Origin: Mycoplasma sp. (ex Biomphalaria glabrata)
GTDB lineage: Bacteria > Bacillota_I > Bacilli_A > Mycoplasmatales > GCF-1484045
DNA length: 64,000 nucleotides
Assembly: GCF_001484045.1 (NCBI RefSeq)
Contig: NZ_CP013128.1
Location: 1-64,000 of the forward strand
Direction: 5' to 3'
The translations under genes were made by a program, and so were the position numbers. Under the pieces are notes generated by a model that was given only the letters and a program-made list of their open reading frames with translations, did no database searches and was not told the origin of the DNA. Below, in pieces: positions 1 to 10,783 of this stretch (position 1 is the first letter of the stretch; each line of letters opens with the position of its first letter).

Positions 1-825
1 AAAATTCAACCTCAGCATTTGTGTCAAGTTTTAGGAACCCATATGGAAGGGCCGTTTTTAAATCCTATTAAAAAAGGTGCTCATAATGAAGATTACATGG
101 TGAAGGCATCAAAAGATGTTCTGAATAATTATATTGCTGCATCAGATAATACTTTAATTATGATGACATACGCGCCTGAATTAACAGATTTTAGTTTTAC
201 AAATTACCTAACTTTTAATCAAATAATTCCAGCTGTTGCTCATTCCAACGCTACGTGCGAACAAATTCTAAAACATGCAGATCACGGACTAAAAACAGTC
301 ACACATTTATTCAATGGTTCAAGTGCCGTTGATCACCGTAACCCTGGAATTCCAGTGGCAGCATTTTTAAATGATGAAATTGATTGTGGATTAATTCCTG
401 ATGGTTTACATGTAGATAAAGAAGTAATTAAATTAATTTACAAGATAAAAACTGCAAATCACATTATGTTAGTAACCGATTGTACACCATCCACTGGTAT
501 GCCAGATGGTATTTATCAAATTGGAAGTCTAGATGTCGAATTAAAAGGTGAAAAGGCAGTTATTAAAGGGACTAATACTTTGGCAGCAAGTGCAATTTTA
601 TTTAACACTTGCTGCCAAAGAATGAAAAAATTTACAAATTGTTCATTTTCTGAAATTGCCCGTATGGCGAGTTATAACCAAGCTAAAAAATTTAATATAC
701 ATAACAAGTATGGATCTATTGAACAAGGTAAAGTTGCCAATTTAACGATAACTGATGAAAATTTTAATGTTAAACATGTAATAGTTAATGGTATTCATTC
801 ATATAAAGGAGAAAAACATGATTAA
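1..825 (+). CDS. nagA: N-acetylglucosamine-6-phosphate deacetylase, 5' end cut by window edge
   Basis: The open frame runs from base 1, so the N-terminus lies outside the window; 274 residues are visible. The enzyme removes the acetyl group from GlcNAc-6-P in the cytoplasm. Family motifs are present in order: HMEGPF near the visible start, AHSNAT, HLFNGSSAVDHRNPG, DGLHVD and TDCTPSTG, which carry the metal- and substrate-binding His and Asp residues of the amidohydrolase fold. The stop overlaps the nagB start by 8 bases, so the two are probably translationally coupled. The operon nagA-nagB-nagE forms a complete route from external GlcNAc to fructose-6-phosphate. Confidence 0.95.
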   Translation, partial: KIQPQHLCQVLGTHMEGPFLNPIKKGAHNEDYMVKASKDVLNNYIAASDNTLIMMTYAPELTDFSFTNYLTFNQIIPAVAHSNATCEQILKHADHGLKTVTHLFNGSSAVDHRNPGIPVAAFLNDEIDCGLIPDGLHVDKEVIKLIYKIKTANHIMLVTDCTPSTGMPDGIYQIGSLDVELKGEKAVIKGTNTLAASAILFNTCCQRMKKFTNCSFSEIARMASYNQAKKFNIHNKYGSIEQGKVANLTITDENFNVKHVIVNGIHSYKGEKHD

Positions 826-1597
826 AGTTTATATTTATAAAAATAAAAAAGAAGCTAGTATCTTTTGTAAAGATATTATTACAACGATAGTAAATAATAA
901 TCCAAGTGCTGTTATTGGTTTTGCCACTGGAAGCACGTTTGTTGATACTTATGCTAGCATTATTAATGACTTTAATAAAAATAAAACGGATTGAAGTAAT
1001 GTTAAAACTTTTAATTTGGATGAATATTTAAATGCAAAAAAAGATTCACCATTTGGTTATCGCTATTTTATGGATGAACAATTATTTTCACATATTAATT
1101 TACAAGAAAAAAATATTCATTTTCCAAATTCAATTAATACATCTAGTGATGATTTAAAAAAATATGATGCACAAATATTTGATGCCCATTTAAATTTACA
1201 ATTACTAGGTGTAGGAAGAAATGGACATATTGCATTTAATGAACCAGGGACAAGAATAGATTCAACTACGCATATTGTAGATTTAGCCAAATCAACGATC
1301 GAGGATAATGCTCGTTTATTTTTTAACGGAGATGAAGATTTAGTACCTAAAAAAGCTATTTCAATGGGAATAAGTAATATTATGTCAGCACAAAAAATCC
1401 TTTTAGCAGCATGAGGAGAATCAAAACAAGAAGCTATTAAAAAATTATTAGAAGTGGGGGAAATTACATCAAATTGCCCGGTTACTTTTTTAAAAAAACA
1501 CAACGATGTTGTAGTTGTTTTAGATGAAATAGCATTTGAACTAATTAATGAAAATAATATTGATAATAAGTTAGTTGAAATTAATAAGAAATTTTAA
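818..1597 (+). CDS. nagB: Glucosamine-6-phosphate deaminase
   Basis: 259 residues, normal for the family. It converts GlcN-6-P to fructose-6-P plus ammonia. Seen in the sequence: FATGSTF (phosphate-binding loop, GxATGSTP in relatives), FNLDEYL (catalytic Asp region) and LGVGRNGHIAFNEPG (signature of NagB/6-phosphogluconolactonase-like enzymes). Two TGA codons (in TDW and AAWGESK) must be read as Trp. The ATG at 818 has AAAGGAGAAAAAC just upstream as ribosome binding site and overlaps the end of nagA. Confidence 0.96.
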
Positions 1598-1651
1598 GGT
1601 ACAAGATAAAAAATATCTATAATGAGATTAGAGTTAATAAAAGGGGTATTA

Positions 1652-3328
1652 ATGAAATCAATTTCAATTAAAAAGAATATTGCAAAACCTTTACCATCTA
1701 AAAATAATTCATCTGGTTCAAACCAATGGTTTAAAAAAGTTTTAAAAAGAGTTGAATCGTTAGGAAAAGCTTTATTATTCCCGATTGCTTCACTACCAAT
1801 CGTTGCGTTATTTTTAAGAATTGGTGTTTGAATAGCATCATATGCAGGGGTTGATCCATCAGGTAACGCAGTTCATGATGCTGCATACTATATTGGAACA
1901 CTTTTAAGTACACCAGCTAGTGTGGTGTTTGGTAATTTAGGAACTTTATTTGGTGTTGCTTTAGCTTTTGGTCTATCTAAAGATGGAAAAGGGGAAGCGG
2001 CATTGGCCGGTTTTGTTGGAATTTTGGCTTTTAATGCTTTAATCCAAACTGGCGACTTTTCTATTACTCAATTAATATATGGAACAGACATTCTTACTAA
2101 AGAATTTCCGACTATTAAATCAGCTTCGGTTTTAAATACTGGAGTGCTTGGGGGGATTGTAATAGGTTGTTGAACTGCGTTTTTATATAATCGTTATTCA
2201 GGTATTATTCTTCACCCATTCCTATCATTCTTTTCAGGAAGAAGATTTGTACCAATGCTTGTTTTTGTATCTACAATTTTATGAGCATTTTTCTTTTCAT
2301 TATTTTGAATTTGAATCGCTAAAGCGTTTTACGAATTAGGAAATTGAATGTCATCAACAGCAACAGCTGGTGGATCTTCATCGCTTTTAATCGGTGTTGT
2401 TGCTGGATTGTATGGATTAATTAATCGAGCATTATTGCCATTCGGAATGCATAATGTTTTGAATGCCATTTTATGATTCCAAATTCCATTTAATTATAAT
2501 GGTAAAACATATAATGGAGACATTAATGCTTTTGCTGCTGGTGTTCCTGGATCTGGAATGTTCCAAACAGGATTTTTCCCAGCGATGATGTTTGGTTTAC
2601 CAGCTGCCGCTGCTGCGATGTTTATGTCAAGTGAAAAACCTCACCGTAAATTAGCTGGCGGGATTTTAATTTCAGCCGCAGGTGTTTCATTCTTGACTGG
2701 GGTTACTGAACCGATTGAATTTGCATTCTTGTATGTAGCGCCATTACTATATATTTTTCACGCTATCTTAACTGGTCTAACAGCTTTTATTATCGTAGCT
2801 TTAGATGTACATATTGGTTTTGGATTTAGTGCTGGTTTATTTGATTACATTATTTCGATTCCAAATTCAGTTAAATTAGATAATGGTAACTGATATTCAG
2901 GTCCTTGAATGCTATTTTTGATTGGTATACCAACAGCTGCTGCTTACTATTTCGTTTTCTCTTTTGCTATTAAAAAATGAAATTTATCAACAATCGGTAG
3001 AAATGATAACATTCCGGCAACACAAGGTACTATAACTGAAGATGTGAAAACAAAAGGTGGAGCAGAAATTTCAAAAGATGATCAAAAAGTTGCTCAATCT
3101 TTAAAAGTCATTATCGCTGGTCTTGGTGGTGAAGAAAATATTAAAAGTTTTACAAGTTGTGCTACAAGATTACGTGTTGACATTAAAGATTTCGCAAAAG
3201 TCAACCAAGCTACAATTAAAAAAGCACCTGGTGTGTTTGGAACTTCAAAAGTTGGAGATACAATCCAAGTAATTGTTGGTCCAACTGCATGAAAATATGA
3301 AGACGTTATGAAAAAGATGTTAGGATAA
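1652..3328 (+). CDS. nagE: PTS transporter subunit EIICB, probably N-acetylglucosamine-specific
   Basis: 558 residues. The N-terminal three quarters is a polytopic EIIC domain with the conserved GVTEPIEF loop near residue 350; the last 80 residues form an EIIB domain with the phosphocysteine motif SCATRLRVDI. No EIIA domain is attached, so phosphate must come from a separate EIIA. Specificity for GlcNAc is inferred from the adjacent nagAB; glucose-type permeases share the same domains. The ATG at 1652 follows AAAAGGGG. Several Trp residues are TGA. Confidence 0.9.
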
Positions 3329-3332
3329 TATC

Positions 3333-3683
3333 ATGCCACTAATAGAAAAATATCTTAACAAAGGTGAATATTATTCATTTCATGAACACAAAGGAATTAA
3401 TAGCAATTACTTTTGTAATGCTCGTGCTTTTGAGGAAATAGTGCGATACTCTCTAAAAAAAATAAATGATGTTGAACTAGTTCGCACATCAGCATCACAT
3501 GGTGTTGAATGTAACATCACTAGCAATAAAGTATTTATTAGAATTCATTTACGCATTGCAAAGAATGTTTCTCTTCATGAAAAAACAATCGAAATCCAAA
3601 GACGTGTAAGTAACAAGATCTATGATATTCTAGAAATTAAGGTAAACTCAATTGACATTAAAATCCATGAATTCAAAAAATAA
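3333..3683 (+). CDS. Asp23/Gls24-like small protein
   Basis: 116 residues, no signal peptide or membrane segment. Layout and position (directly before nusB, 4 bases after nagE) match the Asp23/Gls24 envelope-stress family that often precedes nusB in Firmicutes and Mollicutes. Predicted pattern: Ala-rich start of the domain (ARAFEEIVRYSL), a central strand pair (ECNITSNKVFIRIHLRI) and a C-terminal helix. Its last 17 bases overlap nusB. The family call rests on context plus general resemblance. Confidence 0.6.
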   Translation: MPLIEKYLNKGEYYSFHEHKGINSNYFCNARAFEEIVRYSLKKINDVELVRTSASHGVECNITSNKVFIRIHLRIAKNVSLHEKTIEIQRRVSNKIYDILEIKVNSIDIKIHEFKK

Positions 3684-4095
3684 TTTTACTAATTCAGTAA
3701 GTCGTGATGTTATTATTCACGTATTGTATCGTTTTTATTTATTAAACGTAAGTGTTGAAGAAACACTTCAATACGTTTCTGATACTTATCCAAATTTAGA
3801 AGATGATTGATTTTTTAAATTAAAACAAGCTCTTTATTCTAAACTAATGCTAGAAAGTATTATTGATAAATATTTAAATAACTGAACATTCGCTAGATTA
3901 GCTAGTATGGAGCAAGCGATTATGTTGTTTGGCGCTTACGAATTATCTTTTACCAACACTGATCCAAAGATTGTTATTAATGAAGCAATTAATTTGTCTA
4001 AAGTTTATGGTCATGATACAGCTTATCGAATGGTGAATGCTGTTTTAGATAAAATTAACAAAGACAAAATTGATCATCTTAAAAAAGAAGTGTAA
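3667..4095 (+). CDS. nusB: Transcription antitermination protein NusB
   Basis: 142 residues, all-helical. The C-terminal half has the typical NusB pattern: MEQAIMLFGAYEL, then NEAINLSKVYGHDTAYRMVNAVLDKI. NusB with NusE binds boxA RNA during rRNA transcription. The start at 3667 overlaps the preceding gene; TGA codons in EDDW and NNW are Trp. A strong intrinsic terminator starts within the last codons. Confidence 0.9.
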
Positions 4096-4112
4096 GTAAT
4101 TACACTTTTTTT
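4088..4112 (+). terminator. Intrinsic terminator after nusB
   Basis: Perfect 8-bp stem AAGTGTAA / TTACACTT with loop GTAA, followed by a run of T. It overlaps the nusB stop codon and ends the nag-nusB transcription unit. Confidence 0.9.
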
Positions 4113-4147
4113 AATTAAAAAAAGTAACTAATCAAAATAACAAATAA

Positions 4148-4153
4148 TATAAT
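4148..4153 (+). promoter_or_regulatory. -10 box of the xseA operon promoter
   Basis: Consensus TATAAT only 6 bases before the xseA ATG at 4160. Transcription would start at or within a base or two of the ATG, giving a leaderless mRNA; no Shine-Dalgarno sequence is present. No clear -35 box. Confidence 0.7.
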
Positions 4154-4159
4154 AGACAT

Positions 4160-5527
4160 ATGAGTGAAAATATAACCGGAGTAAACAATAATACCATTTA
4201 TACAGTTGAGGAATTTAACCTATGATTAAAAGAACAATTTAGTCGTGCTCCGCGATTGAGAAACGCTTCTATAAAAGGTGAAATTAGTAATTTTTCTGTT
4301 TCTAAAGAGTATGGTTATTTTTCTATTAAGGATGAAAAATCACAAATTCAAGCAAATTGTTTTAATCGTACACTAGTAAAGGAAATCGAACAAGTCGTTA
4401 AATCTGGAGCGGGAAACCAAGTAATTGTAACAGGTGAAGTTAGTATTTATGTTCCGCGCGGTTCTTATTCAATTAATGTAAAAAAAATTGATTACATAGG
4501 GAAAGGAAGTATTGAAGAACAACTAAAACAACTTCATGACAAACTAAAAAAGGAAGGGTTGTTTGACCCATTAAATAAATTAGCAATTCCAAAATTTCCC
4601 TCAAAAATTGGAATTATTACAGCCATCCAAGGCGCTGCATTACGTGATATGTGAAATACAATTAAAAGAAGATATACCTTGGTAGACGTTTACTTGTTTC
4701 CATCGCTTGTTCAAGGTGATGGAGCAAAAAACTCGATTGTTCAAAGAATAAAACAAGCAGATAGTTTTGAATTAGATGTGATTATTCTTGCACGTGGGGG
4801 AGGATCGAAAGAAGATTTGTGATCCTTTAACGAAGAGGAAGTTGTTAGAGCTGTTGCTAAGTGTAGAACACCTATCATAACTGGTGTTGGACATGAAATC
4901 GATACAACGCTTGTTGATTACGCTTCTGACTACCGTGCCGAAACTCCAACTGCGGCTGCTGAAAAAGCAACACCAGATTCATTGAATTTATTACAAGAAC
5001 TTAAAACGTATAATCGAAATTTATACAATCACATCATTAAAATATATGATGTATCAAAAAAGAATTTAGCTTTAATTCAATCAAATAAACATCGCGGAAT
5101 TGAAAATATTGTTTATGCAAAAAACATAATGTTTCAAGAAATAACTAAAGATTTTAGTGATTTACGAAAAAATTTTATTTTAAGCCAAAGCAATTTTTTA
5201 ACTAAGAATCGAACTAATATGACTAATTACATTGGAAATTTAGTAAGAAGTAAAAAGCAATTTTTATTAAATAGTAACGAAATGAAATTATTTGCTTTTG
5301 AAAGATATTTATTACTAAAAAACCGGGAATCAAAATCATTATTTGAGAAACTTGAAAATTTGGGTCCAAAAAATATCCTAAAACGAGGATATAGTATTGT
5401 AAAAATTGATAACAAGATCATTAATAATTCATCAAACACTAAAATTGGTGACAAAATAAATATTACAATGTATCAAGGAATAGTTGAAGCTGATGTAATA
5501 AAAATAGGAGACAGAAATGAAATATAA
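4160..5527 (+). CDS. xseA: Exodeoxyribonuclease VII large subunit
   Basis: 455 residues. N-terminal OB-fold (residues about 10-110; [18 protein letters not shown]), then the catalytic domain with [36 protein letters not shown] and [28 protein letters not shown], then a long coiled-coil-like region and a C-terminal segment with KRGYSIV. It degrades single-stranded DNA together with XseB. The ATG at 4160 restores the full OB-fold; the start is leaderless. Overlaps xseB by 11 bases. Confidence 0.95.
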
Positions 5528-5759
5528 CATAATTGACATTAATAAATTAACATACGAAAAAGCTATTAAACGTTTAGAAGAAATAACAAAATACTTGAGT
5601 AACGAAGGAACTGAACTTGAGAAGGCTTTAGATTTGTACAAAGAAGGATTGGAATTATCTCATTATTGCGAAACAAAATTAACAAGCGTAGAAAAAGAAT
5701 TAAAAAAAGTAAAACTTGTTGATGAACAAGGTAATTTTGAAGATTTTGACGTTTTATAA
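5517..5759 (+). CDS. xseB: Exodeoxyribonuclease VII small subunit
   Basis: 80 residues, two-helix protein with the XseB signature: [32 protein letters not shown]. It partners XseA, whose gene it overlaps, so the two are translationally coupled and made in step. Confidence 0.93.
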   Translation: MKYNIIDINKLTYEKAIKRLEEITKYLSNEGTELEKALDLYKEGLELSHYCETKLTSVEKELKKVKLVDEQGNFEDFDVL

Positions 5760-5762
5760 AAT

Positions 5763-6362
5763 ATGAAAAATATTAAATCATATTTTAGTTATCACCATAC
5801 AAGACATGAAATTCTTGAGAAAGAAGATTTTTGAGCACGCAGAGAATGTTTAAGGTATATACATAAGAGTCGATATAACTATAAAAAATTAAGTGAAATT
5901 GTTGAAGAAATTTTTGGAGTAAAGATAAAACACGACAAAGTAATTCTTAATTTAGTAATAATCTTGAATTATCAAAAAATTAAAAAAAACGACAAATTAA
6001 CAATCGAATCTAAAATAACTTTTTTTGACGAAACTATTAATGAATTAATTGATTCTAATTTAAGCAATAAAATTCATACATTAGCCAATTTTTTTGTAAA
6101 TGAAGTTGACAAAAAAAATTTTACTCACGAACAAAAGGAAATATGTTTTTATATGTTTTTATATGTCTTTTTTTATTCAGATTATATCTTTAATAAAATT
6201 TATAAAAATTCAATCTTCTTTAAAAAAGAAAACGGAGGGCAAGGTTTTTATTTGCTAAATTGTTCTAATACTAAATATATTGAATTACTACAAAATTTCG
6301 AACCACCTAAGTTCAATAATTATGTAAAAACAATTAACGGATTATTTGAATATTTTATATAA
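5763..6362 (+). CDS. Hypothetical protein between xseB and tlyA
   Basis: 199 residues, soluble, rich in Lys, Asn and Phe. Not recognised. A basic N-terminal stretch (RRECLRYIHKSRYNYKKL) could be a small helical nucleic-acid- or RNA-binding segment, but no named motif is visible. It sits 3 bases after xseB and 2 bases before tlyA, so it is co-transcribed with DNA repair and rRNA modification genes. One TGA Trp codon (DFWARR). Conservation of this order in relatives would be the main clue to function. Confidence 0.7.
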
Positions 6363-6364
6363 CT

Positions 6365-7114
6365 ATGAAAAAAATACCACTAAAGAGAGTAGATGAACTA
6401 CTTTTAGAAAAAAAATTAATTAAAGAAATTAAGGAAGCAGAAGCCTTAATTTTAGCTGGGAAAGTTCACACCGATAGTTTTAAAATTACTTTTCCTTCTG
6501 AAAAAATTAAAATTACTGAAAATCTATACGTTAAAACTAAATTAAAATCTTTTGTTTCTCGCGGTGGAGAAAAATTACAAAAAGCATTAGAACAATTTGA
6601 AATTGATTTAAACGACTTAGTTTGCTTGGATGTCGGATCGTCAACTGGCGGTTTTACTGATTGCATGTTGCAAAATGGAGCTAAGAAGGTTTATTCTGTT
6701 GATTCAGGAACTAATCAATTAGATTTATCTTTACGTAATAATTCAAAAGTTATAGTAATGGAGCAATATAATTTTAAGTTAGCTAATGCAAAAGATTTTC
6801 CTGAATTAATGGATTTTATTGCAATAGACGTTAGTTTTATTTCGTTAAAAAATATTTTTCCAAATACTAATTTATTAATAAAACAAAATGGAAGTATCGT
6901 TGCACTTGTTAAACCTCAATTTGAAGCTCCAAGTAAACTAGTGGATGGGGGATATGTTGATCAAAAATATCATGAGGAAATTTTAATTAATATTAAAAAA
7001 TATGCTTTAGAAAATAATTTGAAAGTCATAAATGTAATAGAATCCCCTATTTTAGGTCAAAAGAAAAAAAATATTGAGTATTTATTTTTTATCAAAAAAG
7101 TAATGGTTAAATAA
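6365..7114 (+). CDS. tlyA: TlyA-family rRNA 2'-O-methyltransferase / hemolysin-like protein
   Basis: 249 residues: N-terminal S4 RNA-binding domain (KRVDELLLEKKLIKEIKEAE) followed by an FtsJ/RrmJ-type methyltransferase. Motif I is CLDVGSSTGGFTDCML, the family catalytic DVS is at FIAIDVSFISLKN, and the K in LVKPQFEA completes the K-D-K-E-type site. The family methylates ribosomal RNA; older names call it hemolysin A. Tightly packed with the flanking genes. Confidence 0.93.
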   Translation: MKKIPLKRVDELLLEKKLIKEIKEAEALILAGKVHTDSFKITFPSEKIKITENLYVKTKLKSFVSRGGEKLQKALEQFEIDLNDLVCLDVGSSTGGFTDCMLQNGAKKVYSVDSGTNQLDLSLRNNSKVIVMEQYNFKLANAKDFPELMDFIAIDVSFISLKNIFPNTNLLIKQNGSIVALVKPQFEAPSKLVDGGYVDQKYHEEILINIKKYALENNLKVINVIESPILGQKKKNIEYLFFIKKVMVK

Positions 7115-7121
7115 ATTAGAT

Positions 7122-8330
7122 ATGAGTTTAAATAGAGTCATTATTCACATCGATGTTAATTCTTTTTTTGCATCAGTTGAAAAAGCAAATAATCCAAAAT
7201 TAAGAAATAAACCTATTATTGTTGGTGGACATCCGGAATTTCCAACTAAAGGTGTTGTAGGAGCGTGCTGTTATGAAGCCAAAAAATTTGGTATCAAAGC
7301 AGCAACGCCTATGTTTCAAGCTACAAAATTATGCCCACACGCAGTTATTATTTGCCCAAATCATCATGAATATAGCACTACAGCTATTAAGTTCTTCAAT
7401 TATTTAAGGAAAAATTACACTGAAGCATTAGAGGTTTTTTCGATTGATGAGTGCTATCTTGACGTTACTAATATTTGAAAAAAATATGGTTCTGTTCAAA
7501 CTCTTGCCTATGATATTCAAAAAAATGTTTTAAGAGATTTATGTTTGCCATGCAGCATTGGCGTCTCTTTTAATCGTTATATTGCAAAAATAGCAAGTGA
7601 TATTAAAAAACCATTAGGAATAACAATGATTAAAGATGAAAATGATATTAAAAAAATTATTTATCCACTTTCAGCCGGAGCTATTATTGGTGTTGGTAAA
7701 AAAACTCAAGAATTAATAGATTATGCACAAATTAAATCGATTGAAGAACTTTTTAATAAAAAGAGACATATATCTGATAATATCTTGGGGAAAAAAAGAA
7801 TGAAAGAACTAGAATTCGAATTAAGTTCGAAGTGTTATGTTGGGATATCGCTTAAAAATAATTTTCCTAAATCGATTAGCCGTTCAAGTACATTAAATAA
7901 ACGTTATACGAATGATGAAATTATTAATCACCTTCAGGAGATGGCAATTGACGTTTTTAATCGCTCACAGAAAAATTTGCTTTTAGGAAGAACTGTCCAC
8001 GTCAAAATACGCAATCGACATTTCTATGATAAAAGTAAACAGAAAACATTTTCTAAAAATATTCAAACATTTGATGAATTTTGAAAGATCGTTTTTTCTC
8101 TAACTAAAGAATGAATTGAAAAAGACGGTATTGATATTAGATTAATTGGGTGTACTTTGTGTAATTTAACATTTTGTTATCGAAATAATGAATATTTAAC
8201 TGAAAATGCATCAAATACTAAAGTTATACAAATTAACGAAACCATTAATAAATTAAACAATAAATTTAAAAATGAACCGTTTTTTAATGGTTTAGAGTAC
8301 ATGGCGCTTAAAAATATTCGTTGAATTTAA
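7122..8330 (+). CDS. dinB: Y-family DNA polymerase (DinB/ImpB/SamB type)
   Basis: 402 residues. The palm catalytic residues are visible: HIDVNSFFASVE (metal-binding Asp) and VFSIDECYLDVT (Asp-Glu). The GxxxA fingers region (GACCYEAKKFGIKAATPM), thumb helix-hairpin-helix (PLSAGAIIGVGKKTQELI) and little-finger domain follow. It performs translesion synthesis. TGA is used for Trp at several points. Follows tlyA by 7 bases and is last in the xseA operon. Confidence 0.94.
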
Positions 8331-8394
8331 AATATCAATTTAATATCTAATTTATTCAATAGTGTTAAATTAAATAATCATATTTGTATTTTTA

Positions 8395-8400
8395 TATAAT
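8395..8400 (+). promoter_or_regulatory. -10 box before the membrane-anchored protein family
   Basis: TATAAT in an A/T-rich spacer, 33 bases before the ATG at 8434; an AGGGA ribosome binding site lies between. No good -35 box. Confidence 0.5.
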
Positions 8401-8433
8401 TCTATTAGATGTGAAATATAGGGAATAAAAAAC

Positions 8434-9483
8434 ATGCAAATTAAGAAAATTAATTTAAATAAAAAATCAAAAGCCTTGATTTCTTTAGGGACGGCAGTAA
8501 CTTTATTAGCCGGTCTTGGAGTTACATTAGGTGAGACGTTAACTCACAAAAACAACACAGTAACATATAGCAATAACACAAACATAGAAACATATAGCAA
8601 AGTTAATTTAGCTGAAACAAATTTAGGACCATCAACACCAGAACCATCAACATCATTTGTTCTACCAAATGTTAATGATGTAAAAAATTGATATAACAAT
8701 CTATACCAAATTTACGCTGGTAAATCTGGTTTTAACTATAATTTGATTAGAACGATTTTTCAATGACAAAAAATCTCAGATTTATCAGATAATAAAGAAT
8801 TTGATTTAACATCAATGCATTTACCAAACGGATTTACACCAGTTGCTGTCGCACAAATTTGAGTTTTTGTGCCAAACAAAGTACAAACTCAAACTCACTT
8901 TCTAGCGATTGATGAAAACTATAATATTTTAGATTTAGCTAAGCAAGAACTTTATGGGGCACATCAATTTCATTGAGTTGCTGGAGTAAAAGGTGTTTCA
9001 CAATATACTGATCCACTAAACCTTTTCCAAAAACCAATTTCTTGAATTGTGCCTCACACAAGCGAACTAACACCAGCTTGAAGTACACTAGCTCCGTCTA
9101 ATTTACCAAAAACGGAATATGTAAAAGAATGATATAACAATTTATATAAAGCATTCATGGGGAGATACAATTTCAATTTTAACGTGATGGAATCAATTAG
9201 TAGATGACAAAGCATTTCAGACTTTTCAAACAATAAACAATTTGATTTATCATCAATGAAATTACCAGAAGGTTTTACACCAATTGCTTTAGCTAAAGCA
9301 ACAGTTTTTCAACCAAAACAAATGAAAATTCAAACACATTATCTTGCCATTGACGCAAAATTCAACATTGTTGATTTATCTAAACAAACACTTTACGGTA
9401 ACGATTCATATCATTTTGTTGCTGGACTAAAAAATAGTTCACAATTCACTGACATATTTATTAATTATTACCAAAAGCATTAA
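8434..9483 (+). CDS. Membrane-anchored surface protein, two tandem family domains (paralog 1)
   Basis: 349 residues. A charged start (NLNKKSK) precedes a hydrophobic segment (residues about 12-32) then ETLTHKN; there is no lipobox Cys, so it is an N-terminally anchored or signal-cleaved exported protein. The rest is two homologous domains (about residues 85-195 and 230-349), each WYNNLY...W..ISDLS...FDL..M.LP.GFTP...HYLAID...N.VDL.KQ.LYG. Three single-domain paralogs follow. Function not recognised; export and family expansion suggest a host-contact role (inference). Many TGA Trp codons. Confidence 0.85.
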
Positions 9484-9550
9484 TTATTAATTTTACAAAA
9501 TAAGCATTAATTATTAATTTTACAAAATTAGATAGAAAAGAAAACACATT

Positions 9551-10114
9551 ATGTTAATTCAAAAAAATACTAAAAGTAAAAAGGCAAAAATTCTTGTTTC
9601 TTTAGGTGGAGTGATTGTTCTATTAACAGGTCTTGGAGTTGCGTTAGGCGAAACATTAACGCATAAAAATACAGGAATTAGTTATGTTGCTCCTTCAAAA
9701 TATAATTTACCAACAAATCAAGAAACAGTTGACTGATATAATTATTTATCACCATCAACTAACTCAAACTTAAAGGATTTCCAAGGTTTACAAACTACTG
9801 GAGTTAGAAATATACCAGGTATTAACGGTTGAACAAAAATTTCTAGTTTAACTGATCCTAATTTAGTTAATGCTTTTAATAATAAAAACTGTAATTATCC
9901 AGCAGGGTTTAAAGCGGTTTACGCTATCGCGCTTTGAGTTCCAAATCAAGACCACGGTGTCTGATCACATGTTCTTGTAATGGATGACAAAAACAATATT
10001 CTTGATTGTGTACAAGACTTCCGAGTTAATCCAGGAGTGCTTGCTGTTAGAGAAGGTTTTTCAAATTGAACAACTAATGCAATTCAATTTGATGGAACAA
10101 CAACTAATTATTAA
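9551..10114 (+). CDS. Membrane-anchored surface protein (paralog 2)
   Basis: 187 residues. N-terminal segment LTGLGVALGETLTHKNTG is near-identical to its neighbours, then one copy of the family domain (WYNYLSPSTNSN..., GWTKISSLTDPNLVNAF, SHVLVMDDKNNILDCV). It is very close to the protein at 10784-11359, indicating recent duplication. Exported and anchored by its N-terminal hydrophobic stretch; function unknown. Followed by an intrinsic terminator that also recurs behind the other copies. Confidence 0.85.
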
Positions 10115-10132
10115 TTATAATTCTTTGTAATG

Positions 10133-10159
10133 AAAAGAACCCAATTGGGTTCTTTTTTT
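10133..10159 (+). terminator. Intrinsic terminator of paralog 2
   Basis: AAAAGAACCC / GGGTTCTTTT with loop AATT and a T run. Nearly the same hairpin follows the genes at 11359 and 12419, so the terminator was copied with the genes. Confidence 0.9.
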
Positions 10160-10640
10160 ATTTAGCTTTATATTTTCATTAAGATACAACTACATTGTAG
10201 AACAAATTAAGTTTATAAGTATAAGGTGTGATGTCGGATGGAATTGCAGATTATAATTAAAATCAATCAACTCTTTGTTCTTTATTACAAAATTTAGTAC
10301 CAAAATTAACATATAGTGCGGATTCTAATATAAGAATAAGAGCATCATCTAATGATGATCCAAAATCTTCTTCAACATTATTTTTATCAGCTGATAAGAA
10401 AAAAAGGTGAGTGTAGTTACAACGGTTGATTTATTGTTAAATTCTTCTATACGAAAACGCTAAATATTTTCATGATCTTCATTTCAAGAGATCATTATTT
10501 AATAATAGATGAAAAGTATAATGTTATGGATTTAGTAAATAAATTGAAATAGTCAAAACGGAAAAAAAGATGAATCATTATCAAACTGGAATGATAGCTA
10601 TTTCTGATTTTATTTATCTAAAAAAATTTTTAAATCGCCA
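10160..10640 (+). pseudogene. Decayed fragments of neighbouring membrane-protein genes
   Basis: No open gene. Bases 10166-10225 match the leader of the gene at 12578. Bases 10223-10450 match its codons around 12868-13095 with many substitutions, stops and a lost 5' part, so this is a relic copy with an internal deletion. Bases 10500-10560 resemble the LAIDxxYNVxDL coding segment of the paralog family. The stretch is a graveyard of failed duplications. Confidence 0.75.
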
Positions 10641-10663
10641 ATTTATTTTTTAAAATTGTAACG

Positions 10664-10693
10664 GAAAAAAGAATCCGTGAGAGTTCTTTTTTT
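10664..10693 (+). terminator. Weak hairpin with T tract
   Basis: AAAAAAGAA / TTCTTTTTT with a loop of about 10 bases. Probably the terminator left by the decayed copy upstream. Confidence 0.4.
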
Positions 10694-10783
10694 ATCAAAA
10701 TTATCTTTTTTGGCAAAAAATATGTATAATGCTAAAGGTTTCGTTGAAAATAGCGAAATTAAATAAAAAGAAAAGGATTTAAA

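Noticed and set aside
10605-10730. TTGGCA near 10710 as -35 for the TATAAT at 10725
   Set aside because: The spacer is only 9 bases; too short for a working pair.
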